Origin: CAZMFZ01 sp964565665
Lineage (GTDB): Bacteria; Bacteroidota; Bacteroidia; Cytophagales; UBA9547
Assembly (NCBI GenBank): GCA_964565665.1
Contig: CAZMFZ010000103.1
Coordinates: 1 to 13,720, forward strand
DNA: 13,720 nt
Direction: 5' to 3'
Position numbers and translations under genes: made by a program. Position 1 is the stretch's first letter, and every line of letters starts with the position of its first letter. Shown in pieces: positions 7,817 to 13,720 of the stretch. Below the pieces are notes generated by a model. The model was not told the origin of the DNA and did no database searches. It saw only the letters and a program-made list of their open reading frames with translations.

Positions 7817-8067
7817 TTAATAATGATCTCTGCAAGAAAAAATAACTATGGCTTCTTGTTGTACTTCATATATTAATCGGTGTTCGTCATTGATTATTTA
7901 ACCCGAAAGATTACCTTTAAGAGGTTTCTGGCTTACCTATTACCTTCAAATGGCGAACTTCTGGTTTCTTCAATCAATCTTATCAGCCTTTTAAAGCATA
8001 CTTTGTCAATGGAAGCCCAGTCAGTAAACTCTTCAAATGTATCATCAATAAACACAATTTTCCTCAT
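7817..8067 (-). pseudogene. Inactivated YoeB/Txe-family toxin gene
   Basis: An intact gene would encode an mRNA-cleaving RelE-superfamily toxin of about 85 residues. The start (ATG at 8067) reads MRKIVFIDDTFEEFTDWASI and continues normally to SSPFEGN. An extra A then breaks the frame, giving a stop at 7933-7935. The next fragment, GKPE, is in a second frame. A second extra A leads to PLKGNLSG in a third frame, followed by a stop (7898-7900). The expected FWSRR segment is reduced to a stop plus one codon, and the rest reads IINDEHRLIYEVQQEAIVIF then SCRDHY to the TAA at 7817. Two +1 insertions and a 9-base loss give exactly the 7-base deficit from 258. The positions matching E. coli YoeB E46, K49, R65, H83 and Y84 are all still legible but split between frames. 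Its ATG lies 2 bases after the antitoxin stop codon. Confidence 0.88.
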
Positions 8068-8069
8068 TT

Positions 8070-8312
8070 CTATGCTGAGCCAAACTTTTCCATAAATTCA
8101 TTTCCCTCAAATATTACTTTGTGTGCCTCCGTAAATTTATCGGAAGATTTTAATAATTTTTCATACAGAGGTTTGTTTTGCATAATTCGTTCACTTTCAT
8201 CAGTCTCCTCTTCTATTAAAATAGATATCCTTTCTGATTTGAAAGTTTTTTTGATTGATTTAATAAAATTTGAGTCTAACTCGTTTTTTCGAATACTATA
8301 AGTTGCAATCAT
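8070..8312 (-). CDS. Predicted antitoxin of the YoeB-type locus, probably orphaned
   Basis: This is an intact 80-residue ORF directly upstream of the dead toxin; the toxin ATG starts 2 bases after its stop codon, the usual arrangement of an antitoxin-toxin operon. The N-terminal half is strand-helix-strand (TYSIRKNEL, FIKSIKKTF, RISILIEEE). The acidic DESERIMQNKPLYEKLLKS segment occupies the place of the YefM toxin-wrapping part (compare EETAYLLRSP in E. coli YefM). The N-terminus is not clearly of the Phd/YefM type, so the exact antitoxin family is left open. In the known systems such proteins neutralise the toxin and repress their own operon. With the toxin broken it may persist as an orphan regulator or antidote, or may simply not yet have decayed. 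Confidence 0.72.
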   Translation of the reverse strand: MIATYSIRKNELDSNFIKSIKKTFKSERISILIEEETDESERIMQNKPLYEKLLKSSDKFTEAHKVIFEGNEFMEKFGSA

Positions 8313-8324
8313 AATTTTAAATTA

Positions 8325-8356
8325 ATAAAAATACGACTAAATCAATATTTCTCCAA
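8325..8356 (-). promoter_or_regulatory. Candidate promoter of the toxin-antitoxin operon
   Basis: On the minus strand, TTG (forward CAA at 8354-8356) is followed after 20 bases by TATTTTTA (forward 8326-8333), close to TAnnTTTG. A start about 6 bases on would leave a very short leader before the antitoxin ATG at 8312. Confidence 0.3.
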
Positions 8357-8529
8357 CCCCCAATTTTTTTTCTAACAATAGCCAATTGGTTTTTTTGTAA
8401 AAATATCGCTCTGGGTTTGTTATTTTGCCTTGATAGAAATTTTAGATTTCCGATTGTCCAAATTGTCTTGAATTGAAAAATTTTCTGACTTAGTTAGTAA
8501 TCCTATATCAGGCAACGAAAGTATTTTTT
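8357..8529. other. AT-rich non-coding stretch
   Basis: No coding frame, RNA gene or convincing promoter was recognised here. It separates the toxin-antitoxin promoter from the second terminator-like copy. Confidence 0.4.
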
Positions 8530-8601
8530 AACCTCAACTATTGTTTTCATTTCCGAAAGTAAATTGCCCTAATAAAGGTGGCTGGTAGAGGTTTTTGTTT
8601 G
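8530..8601 (+). repeat. Second, degraded copy of the DUF2911 terminator arm
   Basis: Positions 8570-8601 match 7737-7768 at 29 of 32 bases in the same orientation. An opposing arm, AACCTCAACTA at 8530-8540, pairs imperfectly with TGGTAGAGGTT at 8584-8594 across a 43-base loop, so this looks like a damaged terminator. No plus-strand gene ends upstream of it; the segment between the two copies holds only the minus-strand toxin-antitoxin locus. Confidence 0.6.
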
Positions 8602-8611
8602 TAGTTAAATA

Positions 8612-8640
8612 TTTACCTTAGAGGCATTATTTTATATTTG
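8612..8640 (+). promoter_or_regulatory. Promoter for the sodium symporter gene
   Basis: TATATTTG at 8633-8640 is a perfect TAnnTTTG element with TTTA 17 bases upstream (8612-8615). Transcription would start near 8646, giving a leader of about 125 bases before the ATG at 8774. The leader contains a 16-codon ATG-started ORF at 8653-8703. Confidence 0.42.
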
Positions 8641-8773
8641 ATTTTGAAAACTATGGAAAGAATTGTAATGTTTTTACATCCCTACATGATATTCCAATTT
8701 TAAAGCCGAATGATTTTTACACTCATTTTAATATTTAGCATTGCATCAACCAAAGCCACTATTATCACACAAT

Positions 8774-10615
8774 ATGACAGCAAAAAAGCAGGAATGGGGC
8801 AGTAGGGTAGGGTTGGTATTGGCCATGGCGGGAAATTCAGTAGGGCTGGGAAATTTCTTAAGATTTCCTGTACAGGCTATTCAAAACGGTGGTGGTGGCT
8901 TTGTAATTCCATATTTGATTTGCTTTTTGCTCATTGGCATTCCTTTGTTGTGGGTAGAATGGGCTTCGGGCAGGTTTGGTGGCAAACACGGCTACCACGC
9001 CACTCCCTTCATCTTTGAGAAAATGAGTGGCGGCTCGAAAGCTTGGAAATATGTGGGCGTATTGGGCTTATTTAGCACAATGGGCGTGGCTACCTATTAT
9101 TGTTTTATCGAATCGTGGACTATCTCCTACACCTTCAAATCGGCTGTTCATTTATTTACAGGCATGAACCAAGCCGAAGTAGCTGCTTACTTCGGCAAGT
9201 ATATTGGTATGGAAACGAGCTTCTTAGGTATTCCCTTTGAAGCTTTATTTTTTTACACCTTATGTGTATTGCTCAATACTTGGATATTATCAAAAGGATT
9301 AAGTGGCGGAATTGAAAAAGTAGCTAAAATCGGAATGCCTATGCTGATTGGGTTTGGAATATTTTTGGCTGTGAGAGGTTTGACTTTGGGTAATTCAGGT
9401 GCACCCGTAGGCTGTACGGATTGCGATGCTTTTGCTGGACTCGATTTTTTATTCCGACCGCAATTCACCAGTTTATACGACCCTAAAGTTTGGCTTGCAG
9501 CAGCAGGACAGATATTTTTCACACTTTCAGTAGGTATGGGTTCCATACAATCGTACGCTTCATTTGTGAAATCGAATGAAGACATTGTCCTCAATTCTAT
9601 GTCGGCTGGATGGATGAATGAATTTGTGGAGGTAGTAATAGGTTCGCTCATAGTTGTACCCATTGCTTGCGGCTATTTAGGTTTAGATTGGGTAATGAAG
9701 AATGCGGGATTTGCTATGGCATTTCAGACTATGCCTTTTTTGTTTGATAAATGGGGCTTGGTATTAGGTACTTTTGGAGGTGTTTTCTGGTTTGGGCTTT
9801 TATTTTTTGCTGGAATAACCTCGTCACTTGCTATGTGTACGCCTTTTATTTCATTTACCATGGACGAATTTAAGTGGTCGCGAAATAAGGCTTCGTTTTC
9901 AGCCGGGGCATTGGTATTTTTGGTTGGCTTGCCTTGTGTATTCTTTTTCAATAAAGGGGTGTTTGACGAATACGATTACTGGACAGGCACAATTTCTTTA
10001 TTTACTTTCGCTTTGTTGGAATCTATTCTTTTTGGTTGGGTATTTGGCATAGATAAAGGCTGGCACGAAATTAATCAAGGGGCAGATATTAAACTATCAA
10101 AGCTTTTCAAGCCGATTATTAAATATGTGACCCCTACAATGCTATTAGCTATTTTCATTGGTTCGGCATTCAATCCGGTAGGTAACGATTGGGCTAAAGC
10201 TTTCAAGGGCAATTGGGAATTTGATAAAAATAGCATTGTGGGCAAGATTCAAAACAAAGGATTTGACTTAAATAGAAGTTGGTTTTCAGATTATCAGGAA
10301 TGTGATGTAGAAGGAATGGTAACCGAAATTGGACCCGTTGGGGAAGATTATTTTTATATTCAAATATCAAAAATAAACTATGATACAGGAGAGATACTGC
10401 CTGTGAAGCGATACACCTATCATTATAAAGTAAAATTGAAGGTATCGGAAAATGACTTTGTGAAAAAAGGAACGAAGCTGGTTCGGGGCAGTTTTGTGAA
10501 TGATATTTTCTATATCGATGCCAGCAGGCTATTGTTACTTGCGTTTTTTGCTTTGTTTGCCATTATGGTTTCAAAGGCTTCGAAAACACGAAAAAGGCTG
10601 AATAGCCGTTTGTAA
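8774..10615 (+). CDS. LeuT-like sodium:amino-acid symporter (NSS/SNF family) with an extra periplasmic domain
   Basis: Inner-membrane sodium-coupled transporter of the neurotransmitter:sodium symporter family; amino acids are the likely substrate. With the ATG at 8774 it has 613 residues, about 100 more than LeuT. TM1 contains AGNSVGLGNFLRFP, aligning residue for residue with LeuT 19-32. Sodium-site positions are kept: N27, T250 and N282 (LeuT N27, T254, N286) and A346, T349, S350 (LeuT A351, T354, S355). Gate residues R30 and D401 and the YY pair 108-109 are present. Twelve TM segments can be placed, TM11 near 451-468 and TM12 near 584-601. Between them, residues 470-583 form a soluble, beta-rich insert where LeuT has a short extracellular loop. 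The basic tail KASKTRKRLNSRL is cytoplasmic. An upstream TTG at 8741 was not used because homology begins after the ATG. It is probably monocistronic. Confidence 0.95.
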   Translation: MTAKKQEWGSRVGLVLAMAGNSVGLGNFLRFPVQAIQNGGGGFVIPYLICFLLIGIPLLWVEWASGRFGGKHGYHATPFIFEKMSGGSKAWKYVGVLGLFSTMGVATYYCFIESWTISYTFKSAVHLFTGMNQAEVAAYFGKYIGMETSFLGIPFEALFFYTLCVLLNTWILSKGLSGGIEKVAKIGMPMLIGFGIFLAVRGLTLGNSGAPVGCTDCDAFAGLDFLFRPQFTSLYDPKVWLAAAGQIFFTLSVGMGSIQSYASFVKSNEDIVLNSMSAGWMNEFVEVVIGSLIVVPIACGYLGLDWVMKNAGFAMAFQTMPFLFDKWGLVLGTFGGVFWFGLLFFAGITSSLAMCTPFISFTMDEFKWSRNKASFSAGALVFLVGLPCVFFFNKGVFDEYDYWTGTISLFTFALLESILFGWVFGIDKGWHEINQGADIKLSKLFKPIIKYVTPTMLLAIFIGSAFNPVGNDWAKAFKGNWEFDKNSIVGKIQNKGFDLNRSWFSDYQECDVEGMVTEIGPVGEDYFYIQISKINYDTGEILPVKRYTYHYKVKLKVSENDFVKKGTKLVRGSFVNDIFYIDASRLLLLAFFALFAIMVSKASKTRKRLNSRL

Positions 10616-10678
10616 CATTGGAAGAAGAATATTCAGAACATTTTTTATCAATACCTATAACTTTACACTTAAATTTCC

Positions 10679-10686
10679 CATATTTG
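10679..10686 (+). promoter_or_regulatory. Candidate -7 element for the tRNA region
   Basis: CATATTTG matches TAnnTTTG at 7 of 8 positions and is followed by CAGCCC, as at many Bacteroidota start sites. It lies 15 bases before the tRNA relic and about 97 bases before the intact tRNA, so one transcript would carry both. Confidence 0.4.
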
Positions 10687-10700
10687 CAGCCCAATTTCAA

Positions 10701-10770
10701 GATTCCGTAGCTTCAGCTAGAAAGAGCATCTCGTTTAAGATGGGAAGGTTATTGGGATTGAGATTGTAAA
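10701..10770 (+). pseudogene. tRNA pseudogene (degenerate copy beside tRNA-Arg)
   Basis: The first 28 bases match the start of the intact tRNA at 10783 at 25 positions plus a single-base insertion, covering the 5' acceptor strand and D arm. The stretch between the D arm and the variable loop is the same length (17 bases) in both. In register it folds as stem TCTCG/TGGGA (two wobbles) with loop TTTAAGA, so the anticodon slot reads TAA. An alternative perfect stem, CATCT/AGATG, is also possible. AGGTTATTGG still matches the variable loop and 5' T stem. The 3' T stem and 3' acceptor strand are lost, so it cannot make a normal tRNA. Confidence 0.65.
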
Positions 10771-10782
10771 TTTAGTAAAAAA

Positions 10783-10856
10783 GATTCCGTAGCTCAGCTG
10801 GATAGAGCAACTACCTTCTAAGCAGTAGGTCATTGGTTCGAATCCAATCGGGATCA
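10783..10856 (+). tRNA. tRNA-Arg(TCT)
   Basis: A complete cloverleaf of 74 bases. The acceptor stem is GATTCCG/CGGGATC with one T-G wobble. The D stem is GCTC/GAGC, the anticodon loop CTTCTAA at 10815-10821 gives anticodon TCT (10817-10819), and the T stem is ATTGG/CCAAT around TTCGAAT. The discriminator base is A at 10856 and CCA is not encoded. The anticodon stem ACTAC/GCAGT contains one A-C mismatch at the 30-40 position, where G-C would be expected. It decodes AGA (and possibly AGG). A terminator follows 25 bases later. Confidence 0.93.
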
Positions 10857-10881
10857 CAAAACAACATCAAATAATTCAGAA

Positions 10882-10910
10882 GCCATTAAACCGAATTTAA
10901 TGGCTTTTTT
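10882..10910 (+). terminator. Rho-independent terminator after tRNA-Arg
   Basis: GCCATTAAA and TTTAATGGC form a perfect 9-bp stem around CCGAA, followed directly by six T and then GTTTGG. It lies between the plus-strand tRNA and the convergent minus-strand PBP1C gene. It may act on both, although the T-tract is better on the plus strand. Confidence 0.88.
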
Positions 10911-10967
10911 GTTTGGTTTTTATTGCCCTGAAAAGGCGTAATCTGCAACAGATTGAGCAGCCTTCGC

Positions 10968-13349
10968 TTATTTACCCACCACTTCAAACCGTACTCTTTC
11001 GCTTTCTCCGGCTTCGTTTACTATATTCAAAGTGTGCTTTCCTATGCTTGGGCTAAACGACATTTGGTGAAATCGGATGGTGCTACCCACGTAATTATTA
11101 TCCAAATGCCAAAAGAGCTTGCTTTTTGTGTGCTGATTGGCTACTTGAAACACGCTGCTACCTATATTTCCCGCCAACTCTTTAGGCACAAATATTTTGG
11201 TGCCATTCAAAGGATATATAATTTCAAATGAGCTCTTGGCTTGCAAATCGATTTTACAATCAGGTCGAAATTGTGGCATTTTCTTGTAAGTGAGGCTTTT
11301 TAATTTGAAATACAGCTCCATGGTGGGTGGAAGGTAAAACCATTTTACTGGCACCATTTTCTCCATATCCTCACACGAACTATTTACCCTATTTTTAAGG
11401 GTTTTATCAAGGAAAATAGTTTTACAATAGCTGCAAGTAGCCACAATTGCTCCTTTTTGCTGCACCAATAGGGTGTCAGTAGATTCGCAATTTTCACTTA
11501 CTTTAAAACCGCTGTTGTGGCACACTGCCAAGTTTATCATATCATTGAGGGGTTTTTCAAACCATTGGCGAGAACCCAATTGTCGAAACACTTCAAATAG
11601 TACAGGAGCTGCACAATTGATGCCTGTAAGTTGGTGCCGTCCTTCACCGTCTGCATTGCCTATCCACACGCCAACCACGTAATCGGGGTTGCACCCTATA
11701 GCCCAAGCATCGCGGTTACCGAAGCTAGTACCCGTTTTCCAAGCCAATTTTATAGACGAAGAAAAATTTTTCCAACCTATTTCCAAATCAGGTCTTGATA
11801 CTTCATTCATCGCATCAAAAGTAAACCAGATGGAAGAGGCACTCAATATATTGGTAGAAACAGGCTTGAGCAAATACCTCAAATAGGCATCTTGCTTCAA
11901 TATTTTACTATCATATATTGCCTTTCGATAGTCGAAATCGAAATAAACACCTTTGAATTTATTGTAATGCCCGAGACTGCGTGCCATACTTGCATAGGTG
12001 CTGCACAAATCCCATAGCGTAGCCTCTCCACCGCCTAAAATGATGGAAAGCCCGTAGTGAGCGGCTGGTTTTGTGAAGGTAGATAGCCCAAGCAGTTGCA
12101 AGTTGTTTCTAAATTTTTCAATGCCGTATTCCTGCAGCACTCGCACTGCTGGCACATTGAGCGACCTCGACAAAGATTTTTTGAACATCACCGCACCATC
12201 GTAGCCAAAATCGTGGTTTTTGGGAGCGTAGCCTCCAATAATAGTGGGAATATCGGGTACGATTGATTGACCTAAAAGCCTGCCTTCATTCAAATTCATT
12301 GCGAATAAAAATGGTTTTAGTATGCTGCCAGTGCTGCGTGGCCTTTGAATGAGATCCACATCAAAACTATTGGCTTCATTGTGTTCATTTTCTACATTGC
12401 CCACATAAGCAAGTGTTTTGCCAGTTTTAACATCTAGCACTAGCACTGCTCCATTGTATATGCCGTTGGCAACAAATAATTCATGGTATTTTCTTAAAAT
12501 CTCAGTAGCTCTATGCTGAATATTGGCATCGATAGTAGAGAATATTTGCTCATTTTTATGACCATCTTTTATGGCTTGGTCAAGTAAATGTGGGGCAGCT
12601 TTGGGCAATAGAAGCGGCTTGGTGGGTATTGGTTCAAGCAATGCGAGTCGATAGGTTGATGTGTCAATTTGGTGCAATAGCCATAGTTTTTTAAGCAAAT
12701 TGTCTCTTTTTTTCTTTAAAAGGCCTTCGTTTTGCCCGGGAAATATGCGTGAAGGGTTGTTTGGCAACACGGCAAGCAATGCCGACTCTGCCCACGAAAG
12801 TTGTGATGGATTTCTGCCATAATATCGCCAAGATGCCGCCTCAAGGCCTACAATATTGCCACCAAAAGGGGCTTTAGAGGCGTATAATCGCAATATTTCT
12901 TGCTTGGAATACTCCGTTTCGGTGCGAAGGGCTACCAAGCCCTCTATGAATTTGGCGAGAATAGAGTTTCCTTTTCTATGGGTTTGCAGCCTTGCCAATT
13001 GCATGGTGATGGTGCTGCCACCGCTTACTATTTTGCCATTGCGAAAGTTTTGTAATAAAGCTCTGCCCACGGCAATAGCATCTATACCTATGTGAGTGTA
13101 AAATCTTTTATCTTCGTAAGTGGCAATGCAGCTGGCAAATTTTTGCGGCACTAATGTGTCGGCTGCAAATCGCCATTGCCCGTCATCGGCTACTTTTGCC
13201 CCCAGCAGATTTCCCTTATTGTCAAATAGCACGCTGCTGAAGCTTGTATTTTGTTTGTAGTAGGGGAGAATGAAATAAAAGCCGATACTGGCAATGCTGA
13301 CGAATAAAAAAAGCAGCAGCCACCATTTGTATTTCACTAAAATATTCAT
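10968..13349 (-). CDS. pbpC: Penicillin-binding protein 1C (bifunctional transglycosylase/transpeptidase)
   Basis: Class A penicillin-binding protein for periplasmic peptidoglycan synthesis; 793 residues. The N-terminus is cytoplasmic (NILVKYK) with one TM helix near 9-28. The GT51 glycosyltransferase domain carries EDKRFYTHIGID at 79-90 with catalytic E79, GGSTITMQLAR at 110-120, and the later KAPFGGNIVGLEAAS segment. The transpeptidase domain has the SxxK serine at 342 (STGSILKPF), SLN at 396-398 and KTG at 538-540, so both activities look intact. A cysteine-containing stretch and a C-terminal beta-sandwich, the BiPBP_C region, run from about 640 to 793, which fits PBP1C rather than PBP1A or PBP1B. 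PBP1C genes are often next to an alpha-2-macroglobulin gene; none is visible in this window. It converges with tRNA-Arg. No convincing promoter was identified; TATATTTC (forward 13385-13392) is a weak possibility. Confidence 0.95.
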   Translation of the reverse strand: MNILVKYKWWLLLFLFVSIASIGFYFILPYYKQNTSFSSVLFDNKGNLLGAKVADDGQWRFAADTLVPQKFASCIATYEDKRFYTHIGIDAIAVGRALLQNFRNGKIVSGGSTITMQLARLQTHRKGNSILAKFIEGLVALRTETEYSKQEILRLYASKAPFGGNIVGLEAASWRYYGRNPSQLSWAESALLAVLPNNPSRIFPGQNEGLLKKKRDNLLKKLWLLHQIDTSTYRLALLEPIPTKPLLLPKAAPHLLDQAIKDGHKNEQIFSTIDANIQHRATEILRKYHELFVANGIYNGAVLVLDVKTGKTLAYVGNVENEHNEANSFDVDLIQRPRSTGSILKPFLFAMNLNEGRLLGQSIVPDIPTIIGGYAPKNHDFGYDGAVMFKKSLSRSLNVPAVRVLQEYGIEKFRNNLQLLGLSTFTKPAAHYGLSIILGGGEATLWDLCSTYASMARSLGHYNKFKGVYFDFDYRKAIYDSKILKQDAYLRYLLKPVSTNILSASSIWFTFDAMNEVSRPDLEIGWKNFSSSIKLAWKTGTSFGNRDAWAIGCNPDYVVGVWIGNADGEGRHQLTGINCAAPVLFEVFRQLGSRQWFEKPLNDMINLAVCHNSGFKVSENCESTDTLLVQQKGAIVATCSYCKTIFLDKTLKNRVNSSCEDMEKMVPVKWFYLPPTMELYFKLKSLTYKKMPQFRPDCKIDLQAKSSFEIIYPLNGTKIFVPKELAGNIGSSVFQVANQHTKSKLFWHLDNNYVGSTIRFHQMSFSPSIGKHTLNIVNEAGESERVRFEVVGK

Positions 13350-13438
13350 GTGTAAAAATAGAATTCTTTGTTCAATTTTTACCTGAAATATACTAGCATT
13401 GTAGGTGAATTGAAGTAGGAAATGGGGAATTGCAGTGT

Positions 13439-13464
13439 TTCGGTTTGCCAGACGGCAGACCGAA
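13439..13464. repeat. GC-rich intergenic hairpin, possible terminator
   Basis: TTCGGTTTGCC and GGCAGACCGAA form an 11-bp stem with one wobble around AGAC. It lies 10 bases past the stop of the minus-strand gene at the right edge, as a terminator would, but has no T-tract. It stands out as more GC-rich than its surroundings. Confidence 0.45.
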
Positions 13465-13474
13465 GGGGATGATT

Positions 13475-13720
13475 TTATTTGAAATAAAACAAGGCTACTA
13501 TTTTAATAGAAGGATTTATGCTGCCTCCAAAATTATAAGCTGTTTTAGCTTTGTTTTTATTGTCAGACACTGGTTCCGTTACATTTATATAGGAATTTGA
13601 AGTATTAGCTCCTGTGTTTGGATCGTAATTATTGATTACTTGTAAATAACTAGATTCTCTATGAGATTTAGATTCAATATTAAGTCCATAATTAAAATTG
13701 ACAACATTGAAACTACATTC
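13475..13720 (-). CDS. C-terminal end of a beta-rich surface or outer-membrane protein (partial)
   Basis: The minus-strand frame is open from the right window edge to the TAA at 13475-13477: 81 residues with the N-terminus outside the window, so no start codon is visible. The sequence alternates polar and hydrophobic residues, is rich in Asn, Ser and Tyr, and has a turn-rich segment (NNYDPNTGANTSNSYINV). It ends in strands AYNFGGSINPSIKI and VALFYFK. This is the texture of an outer-membrane barrel or similar secreted beta protein, with an aromatic next to the C-terminus. The family was not identified. It lies upstream of pbpC on the same strand with a hairpin between, so it is probably a separate transcript. 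Confidence 0.6.
   Translation of the reverse strand, partial: ECSFNVVNFNYGLNIESKSHRESSYLQVINNYDPNTGANTSNSYINVTEPVSDNKNKAKTAYNFGGSINPSIKIVALFYFK

Noticed and set aside
8741..8773. TTG start for the symporter
   Set aside because: LeuT-family similarity begins after the ATG at 8774, and numbering from that ATG matches LeuT exactly in TM1.
10940..10954. AATCTG-CAA-CAGATT inverted repeat beyond the end of pbpC
   Set aside because: A six-base stem without a T-tract, next to a much better terminator.
1..13720. Search by eye for CRISPR arrays, insertion sequences, integrases, phage genes and defence islands
   Set aside because: No regular repeat-spacer pattern, transposase or integrase motifs, or known defence genes were seen apart from the decayed toxin-antitoxin pair.

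Overview
The window looks like ordinary chromosome of a low-GC member of the Bacteroidota. The evidence is several promoter elements of the TAnnTTTG type, two or three outer-membrane beta-barrel fragments ending in an aromatic residue, a DUF2911 protein, a DUF6567-like lipoprotein, and few Shine-Dalgarno sites. No phage, integrase, transposase or CRISPR array was seen. The phylum assignment is an inference; genus is not resolvable from sequence alone.

Layout. Positions 1-1134 hold the end of one outer-membrane protein gene and a second one split by a single-base frameshift. Positions 1153-1568 hold a hairpin, a decayed minus-strand coding remnant and a strong lon promoter element. Positions 1569-4019 encode Lon protease (+). 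On the minus strand follow a TIP30-like NAD(P)-binding protein (4102-4743) and ruvB (4808-5836), probably one transcript, preceded by a lipoprotein gene (5907-6668). A divergent gene encodes a secreted DUF2911 protein (6856-7683) with a strong terminator.

Positions 7737-8601 are the most unusual part. A minus-strand toxin-antitoxin locus has an intact antitoxin ORF, but its YoeB-type toxin is destroyed by two single-base insertions, a short deletion and a stop codon. The locus is bracketed by two related copies of a terminator arm. Next come a LeuT-like sodium symporter with a large extra periplasmic domain (8774-10615), a tRNA relic (10701-10770), an intact tRNA-Arg(TCT) with its terminator, a minus-strand penicillin-binding protein 1C gene (10968-13349), and the C-terminal end of another beta-rich protein running off the right edge.

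The intact genes are mainly housekeeping (proteolysis, Holliday junction branch migration, amino-acid uptake, cell-wall synthesis). The unusual features are decay products: a split barrel gene, a coding remnant, a dead toxin with an orphan antitoxin, and a tRNA pseudogene. No clearly new multi-gene system was found.
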